A stretch of 25,632 nucleotides of DNA from Aplysia californica (Eukaryota > Mollusca > Gastropoda > Aplysiida > Aplysiidae): NCBI RefSeq assembly GCF_000002075.1, contig NW_004797287.1, positions 238,593 to 264,224 on the forward strand, given 5' to 3'. The position numbers were made by a program, and so were the translations under genes. The notes under the pieces were generated by a model. The model searched no databases. It was given only the letters and a program-made list of their open reading frames with translations, and was not told the DNA's origin. Positions 23,301 to 25,632 of the stretch are shown here, piece by piece. How positions within the stretch are numbered: position 1 is the first letter of the stretch; each line of letters opens with the position of its first letter.

Positions 23301-24127
23301 ACAATAATGAGAATGGATTACCACATGAGATAGGAATAGTTGAAAAAAACAAAACAGAAAAAGGAAAAAAAACATTTTTGCTAAACTGATCTCCAGTGAT
23401 TGAGGTTACAATCTTATACAATTTTCACCATTTTTACATTAATTATTCAGTTTGAATCCAAAGTTTCAAACATCTTTTTGCACACATGACCAACCTTCCA
23501 TGCTCCTTTTCAAACAGTCTTCATTCTTATTAATCCTCATGAACTAAACCCCAGTGCTCCTGCAGAATTTGGCACTCTTTGAACATATTTGATATGTTTT
23601 GTACTTCAAATATTTGAGAACATTGTTCACAAGACAGGGGCCTCACTTCTAGTACATTCTTTTTTCAGAGACTTTCAGAATGTAGGCGTTGCACAATGAT
23701 AGATTATGCTAATATCACAAAAAACAGGAAGGAATACATCAGCAAAATTGGAATGACAGCATAAAAAGTATGATATGCCAATACAATCTCTGAAATAAGC
23801 CACATTTTAAATGCGCCTACTAGAAAGGAACACTATCTGACTGAAAAAGGTTACGCGAAAGAGACATTCTGTTCACAAGCATAATAAAAGAAATGATTTG
23901 AGAGGGTTGAAGTCATGAAAAAAACTTACCACTTGCTGTGTAGTGGAAGTGAATGGCAGGCCCCGCATGCGAATTATCGTCTGCCCACCCCGCGAAAGGA
24001 ATGCCTGAGCCTCGGAGTTGTTTCCTGTATGACAAATGGGATTACTTTATTTTTTGGGGGTCCCGTTTTCTTTTTTTTTGGTGCCACGTGTTAGTTACGT
24101 CAACGACTTATATGTGTCAGGGTTTGA

Positions 24128-24168
<41 letters not shown>

Positions 24169-24253
24169 TCCAGGCCTATACGAACATCTGATTAAACGAC
24201 ACCAACCCTATTCAAGTCTCAAGTTTACTTTTTTTTTTTTCCTACTTTAAAAC

Positions 24254-24321
<68 letters not shown>

Positions 24322-25275
24322 ATATAAGACTGGATACGGTAACACTGTTGAGGATCTTATGACAAATTGTATTGATTTTGGTAGACTTGTCAGGAAGGAA
24401 ATCTGTCACATTCTTTCTGTGAATAGATGAACATGTCTGACATTGAACTTTTCAAGACAAAATACTTGATTAGTCAAAGTAAATGACTGACTTCAAAATA
24501 AAAAATAGTTTGATATTGCAGAGGGATATGGACTGCTTAAAGAAACAATCATTGCAGTACAAAAGACTTGAAAAGAAAACCAACAACTGTCCTGCCACAT
24601 TTTACATTGTAATCACAACGTAGACTCCATGTGCTGGATCAGGGGGAAGAAGAACAGACGTAAGGAAAGTTTTCAACTGCTAAATCAGAAAGTGATGAGC
24701 TGTGGTAGTCTAATGGTTAGGCAACCAGACTCATAATTGTGAGGTCGAGGGTTTGGAGGTTAAAGGCTTATCTCAGCCTGATGTTGTGTCCCGGGTAAAG
24801 ACACTTTAATTCAATATTCCTCATTTCACCCATGTCTGAATGACTACCCGGCCATAGACAAAGAAAGAGCTCGTCAGTATGTTGGTGCTTTAGTGCCTGT
24901 AAAACGGCAGACTGCACTGTATGCTGTATAGAAAGTTGAGATTATTTCAGAAAGCTATCAGGTTTGCTTGGGTAATAATATAGATAATAAAACTCATAGA
25001 GCTTGATATTGAGCAGAATTTTGTAATAAAAAAGCTATTTATTAACATTATCATTATTCTGCGAATGATTTGAAAAAGAAACTTAAAGTTCTTTCACACC
25101 TCCTGCGACATTGATGAAGTCTTTGCCAGTGGCTTTGTAGACTTCGATGTATCGCTGACCGATGTGGTGTTTGTGTCTCTTCAGGGCAAGATCTCTGTGC
25201 TCTTCCGACTCAAAGCGGATCAAAGCCTCACCATTTCTCCGACCTTGGGGACTCAAGCAAAGGGCAACTCCTCCC
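13783..25275 (-). CDS. ESRP: ESRP/Fusilli splicing regulator, 3' half of gene (seven coding exons, 5' end outside window)
   Basis: This is a nuclear RNA-binding protein. In animals the ESRP family sets epithelial patterns of alternative splicing by binding GU-rich sites near regulated exons. Spliced, the seven exons give about 497 residues. By local residue number: end of RRM1 (1-57), RRM2 (about 74-155), RRM3 (about 206-300), a Pro/Tyr/Thr-rich linker (about 302-418) and a C-terminal RRM-like domain (420-497). Family hallmarks remembered from vertebrate ESRP1 are visible: [20 protein letters not shown] and [13 protein letters not shown] in RRM1, RMRGLPF and [13 protein letters not shown] in RRM2, DCIRLRNLP and GVHMV in RRM3, and YPSPP in the linker. 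All six introns in the window have GT-AG ends and compatible phases. The start codon and the usual N-terminal exonuclease-like domain lie upstream of 25632. hnRNP F/H proteins share this RRM type, but the linkers and domain order fit ESRP. Confidence 0.96.
13942..15900 (-). other. ESRP intron f-g
   Basis: 1959 bp, GT-AG. The first 84 nt on the minus strand stay in frame with exon f before a stop at 15814-15816, so retention would add 28 residues. Otherwise AT-rich; A-rich tracts near 14070-14115 and 15270-15540; no further exon recognised. Confidence 0.8.
15901..16235 (-). CDS. ESRP: ESRP coding exon f: Pro/Tyr/Thr-rich linker and start of C-terminal RRM
   Basis: This 335-nt exon has acceptor aaatcctcag|TCACTCC and donor CCTGAG|GTAGGT. 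It completes the split Val codon and encodes a linker rich in Thr, Pro, Tyr and Asn. The linker includes [20 protein letters not shown], which matches the YYPSPPGSP region of vertebrate ESRP. The exon then encodes [20 protein letters not shown] and FQGFPE, the beta1-helix 1 part of a fourth RRM-like domain. The internal ATG in the linker is not a start, because the upstream codons are in frame and homologous. If the next intron is retained, the frame stays open for 28 more codons. Confidence 0.95.
16236..16511 (-). other. ESRP intron e-f
   Basis: 276 bp, GTAAGT to tcctcag. The shortest intron in the window, AT-rich, with nothing else seen. Confidence 0.85.
16512..16776 (-). CDS. ESRP: ESRP coding exon e: second half of RRM3 and start of Pro-rich linker
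   Basis: This 265-nt exon enters in phase 0 (ttctctctcag|GGTGAG) and leaves after one base of a Val codon (TCACCTG|GTAAGT). It encodes [20 protein letters not shown], the beta3 strand and helix 2 of RRM3, then [19 protein letters not shown] (beta4 and the conserved extension). It continues into a low-complexity linker rich in Pro, Ala and Ile ([20 protein letters not shown]). Vertebrate ESRP1 has a closely similar RPSGDAF...EVFQCSAEEMNFVL segment here. The downstream intron is only 276 bp. Confidence 0.96.
16777..17308 (-). other. ESRP intron d-e, 3' part
   Basis: Unique AT-rich intron sequence next to the exon e acceptor, with no exon or repeat recognised. Confidence 0.6.
17309..17596. repeat. 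Diverged 141-bp tandem duplication in ESRP intron d-e
   Basis: Copy 1 begins GTTCCCCTCAC at 17309 and copy 2 GTTCCCTCAAC at 17450. Shared blocks in the same order: GTAGACTC, AGCTTACTTAATCA..GCTTG.GA.TGATT (17351 and 17492), AGGGGTGA, and TATGTGGC..TGAAAC, then GGCATG/GCACATG. Relation to a transposon is possible but not shown. Confidence 0.8.
17886..17961. repeat. (GT)n imperfect microsatellite
   Basis: About 75 bp of GT with GTTT, GCGT and ATGT interruptions in ESRP intron d-e. The remainder of the intron between here and exon d (17962-18320) is unique sequence with nothing recognised. Confidence 0.93.
18321..18569 (-). CDS. ESRP: ESRP coding exon d: linker and first half of RRM3
   Basis: This 249-nt exon (83 codons, phase 0 at both ends) has acceptor attatcctccag|GTGCTG and donor GCCACG|GTAAGT. 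It encodes [16 protein letters not shown], a Pro-containing linker ([12 protein letters not shown]), then [20 protein letters not shown] and [19 protein letters not shown]. These correspond to beta1, helix 1 and beta2 of RRM3 in ESRP. The preceding intron carries a long ATT array (TAA on the plus strand) about 85-210 nt upstream of the acceptor. Confidence 0.96.
18646..18780. repeat. (TAA)n microsatellite
   Basis: An imperfect TAA/CAA array becomes perfect from about 18719. It lies in ESRP intron c-d. Leu- and Tyr-rich minus-strand ORFs here are repeat products. Confidence 0.93.
18781..19101 (-). other. ESRP intron c-d, middle part
   Basis: AT-rich intron sequence between the TAA array and the LINE fragment, with no feature recognised. 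Confidence 0.5.
19102..19397 (+). mobile_element. 3' fragment of a Jockey/I-like LINE, antisense in ESRP intron c-d
   Basis: The plus strand encodes, in three frames, the C-terminal end of a non-LTR retrotransposon ORF2. The pieces are EQVVIFRLR (about 19122-19150), [18 protein letters not shown] then [12 protein letters not shown] (19161-19268), and [20 protein letters not shown] (19280-19339), with a stop at 19352-19354. The C...C...H...C spacing with [10 protein letters not shown] is the zinc-knuckle-like end typical of these elements. One frameshift lies near 19158 and another near 19265, and the TGA at 19272 falls in the middle frame, so the copy is dead. The 3' tail begins with two 30-bp repeats. 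Only about 250 bp of coding sequence remains, so it is 5'-truncated. Clade is approximate. Confidence 0.7.
19345..19404 (+). repeat. Two tandem 30-bp units at the LINE 3' tail
   Basis: The unit starting GATGACCTAGTAGGCTATAT occurs at 19345 and again at 19375, identical in sequence, and leads into a GGA array. This looks like LINE 3'-terminal slippage during insertion or later replication. Confidence 0.85.
19398..19459. repeat. (GGA)n/(GAA)n microsatellite
   Basis: GGA units pass into GAA units directly after the LINE tail, ending about 60 bp past exon c's donor (19518). Confidence 0.93.
19518..19733 (-). CDS. ESRP: ESRP coding exon c: body of RRM2
   Basis: This 216-nt exon (72 codons, phase 0 at both ends) has acceptor aattatttcag|CTTGAA and donor CAACAG|GTGGGT. 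It encodes [10 protein letters not shown], then [20 protein letters not shown], then [10 protein letters not shown] and [17 protein letters not shown]. These are helix 1, the beta2-beta3 RNA-facing strands, helix 2 and beta4 of RRM2. It follows exon b after a 4.2-kb intron, the longest in the window. A 216-nt symmetric exon could be skipped without a frameshift, but skipping would remove most of RRM2. Confidence 0.96.
19734..20221 (-). other. ESRP intron b-c, 3' part
   Basis: A-rich sequence on the plus strand, pyrimidine-rich on the transcribed strand, leading to the exon c acceptor. No exon recognised. Confidence 0.6.
20222..20412. repeat. (GA)n, (GACA)n and poly-G tract
   Basis: GA units span 20222-20258, imperfect GACA to about 20310, near-perfect GACA about 20311-20386, and a run of G 20402-20412. 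The 189- and 106-codon minus-strand ORFs (Cys-Leu-Ser-Val repeats) are repeat products. Confidence 0.93.
20413..21858 (-). other. ESRP intron b-c, middle part
   Basis: AT-rich unique intron sequence. A 75-codon plus-strand ORF at 21504-21731 has no recognisable content. Confidence 0.5.
21859..22311 (+). other. Unexplained 150-codon ORF inside ESRP intron, antisense
   Basis: This is the longest ORF in the window that is not built on a microsatellite. It is basic and hydrophilic, with a Pro-rich middle ([20 protein letters not shown]) and Gln/Asn/Thr-rich ends, no predicted membrane segment and no domain I recognise. The region 22090-22200 is richer in G+C than its surroundings. There is no clear promoter, and AATAAA-like words downstream are unremarkable. 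It could be a remnant of a transposon ORF1, an exon of an antisense gene, or chance. I do not claim it is expressed. Confidence 0.2.
22543..22606 (-). other. Candidate cassette (poison) exon in ESRP intron b-c
   Basis: On the minus strand a 64-nt segment lies between tttttgatgttttcag and a perfect donor CAG|GTAAGT. It is open in phase 0, the phase in which exon b ends (reads [20 protein letters not shown]). Joining its last G to exon c gives GCT TGA, an immediate stop. This is splice-signal evidence only; no homology supports it. Confidence 0.25.
22607..23929 (-). other. ESRP intron b-c, 5' part
   Basis: AT-rich intron sequence leading from the exon b donor. Short ORFs only, no repeat family recognised. 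Confidence 0.55.
23930..24024 (-). CDS. ESRP: ESRP coding exon b: inter-RRM linker and start of RRM2
   Basis: This 95-nt exon has acceptor gtcatacag|GAAAC and a consensus donor CAAGTG|GTAAGT. It completes the split Gly codon and encodes 31 residues, including [10 protein letters not shown], then [17 protein letters not shown]. This is beta1, with the RGLPF motif typical of quasi-RRMs, and the start of helix 1 of RRM2. It is too short to appear as a stand-alone long ORF; it was found by following the reading phase from exon a and matching the family sequence. It ends in phase 0, so the next exon should start on a whole codon, as exon c does. Confidence 0.94.
24127..24165. repeat. (GAT)n microsatellite 1
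   Basis: Thirteen perfect GAT units in ESRP intron a-b, about 100 bp upstream of exon b on the transcribed strand. Confidence 0.95.
24254..24322. repeat. (GAT)n microsatellite 2
   Basis: About 23 GAT units, in the same phase and orientation as the first array, separated from it by about 90 bp of unique DNA. Confidence 0.95.
24323..24696 (-). other. ESRP intron a-b, middle part
   Basis: AT-rich unique intron sequence between the GAT array and the SINE. Nothing recognised. Confidence 0.5.
24697..24935 (+). mobile_element. tRNA-derived SINE in ESRP intron a-b
   Basis: The tRNA head begins GAGCTGTGGTAGTCTAATGG (A box TGGTAGTCTAATGGTTAGG) and has an anticodon-loop-like CTCATAA and a degenerate B box GGTCGAGGGTTTGGA. 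The following core, GTGTCCCGGGTAAAGACACT then CCTCATTTCACCCATGT and GAATGACTACCCGG, matches the pattern I remember from molluscan SINEs (GTGCCCTTGGGCAAGGCACTT ... CACCCAGGTG). Its length of about 240 bp is usual. It lies antisense to ESRP. Ends are approximate and no target-site duplication was found. Confidence 0.75.
25100..25275 (-). CDS. ESRP: ESRP coding exon a: second half of RRM1
   Basis: This 176-nt exon enters after the second base of an Arg codon (AG|G) and leaves after the first base of a Gly codon. The acceptor reads ttcttctag|GGG and the donor GGAG|GTGTGA. It encodes [20 protein letters not shown] onward to [11 protein letters not shown]. That is the beta2-beta3-alpha2-beta4 half of RRM1, nearly colinear with vertebrate ESRP. 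The preceding exon, with the first half of RRM1, is not in the window. The donor departs from the ideal at +3 to +6 (GTGTGA), but the phase match to the next exon supports it. Confidence 0.95.
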
Positions 25276-25632
25276 CTAGAAGAGGGAAAATATAACGATA
25301 TCATTAATATAGCAGAAAAATACTGTGCATCCTTTTCTGGACGTTGCCCTGCGTCAAAAACATAAAGATGGTCAGTAAAATCGCTACTTTATCTCTTACT
25401 AGACAATTTACCTAAGACCTCCCTTTTATCTTAGATTGCATACGCTAACATTTTAATCAAGGAATATAACTCTACTCTAACTGAGTAACTTATGTTTTAC
25501 AAGAGTTATACCCCTTGCAACATAAGTCTTGACAGGCACATATACGTTAACAAAGAATTATGTTATTTTAGAAATTTGAGGTAGGACAAATGAACAGTCT
25601 AAGATTGATATAATAAGTATTCAGAGCTTATA
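25276..25632 (-). other. ESRP intron upstream of exon a (partial)
   Basis: Intron sequence ending in ttttccctcttctag on the minus strand. No upstream exon before the window edge. Confidence 0.8.

Noticed and set aside
24127-24322. CRISPR-like array
   Set aside because: Three-base microsatellite in a eukaryotic intron; no spacers.
13783-25275. hnRNP H/F or GRSF1 instead of ESRP
   Set aside because: The quasi-RRM type is shared, but [11 protein letters not shown]...[10 protein letters not shown], the RRM2-RRM3 linker and the YPSPP linker are ESRP-specific as far as I recall.

Overview
The window looks like an animal nuclear genome, most likely a mollusc. It is AT-rich and intron-rich, with long dinucleotide and trinucleotide microsatellites, tRNA-headed SINEs (one has a core of the type I remember from molluscan SINEs), a Jockey/I-like LINE scrap and a piggyBac-type MITE. 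The species assignment is inference.

The only protein-coding gene I can support is the 3' half of an epithelial splicing regulatory protein (ESRP/Fusilli) on the minus strand, from 25275 down to a TGA at 13783-13785. Seven coding exons can be placed to the base, because every junction has AG/GT signals and the phases close: 25100-25275, 23930-24024, 19518-19733, 18321-18569, 16512-16776, 15901-16235 and 13783-13941. Joined, they encode about 497 residues: the end of RRM1, complete RRM2 and RRM3, a Pro/Tyr/Thr-rich linker, and a C-terminal RRM-like domain that runs to the stop. The start codon, the N-terminal domain and the first half of RRM1 lie beyond 25632.

The introns hold most of the repeats. 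There is a 141-bp tandem duplication at 17309-17596, a LINE 3' fragment at 19102-19397 in the opposite orientation, an unexplained plus-strand 150-residue ORF at 21859-22311, GAT arrays near 24.1-24.3 kb and a SINE at 24697-24935. A possible stop-introducing ('poison') cassette exon lies at 22543-22606.

From 1 to 13.7 kb, downstream of ESRP, I see no conserved protein gene. It contains a degenerate SINE (26-235), CT, GT, AT and GA microsatellites, a 119-bp tandem duplication and a MITE (10661-10980).

The most interesting signal is a pair of related, microRNA-precursor-like hairpins on the plus strand, at 7175-7260 and 12933-13014. Each has a bulge-free stem of about 35 positions and a short loop. 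The two share a nearly identical 3' arm, and their stem differences mostly preserve pairing. The wobble pattern favours plus-strand transcription, antisense to ESRP. I do not recognise them as a known microRNA family.
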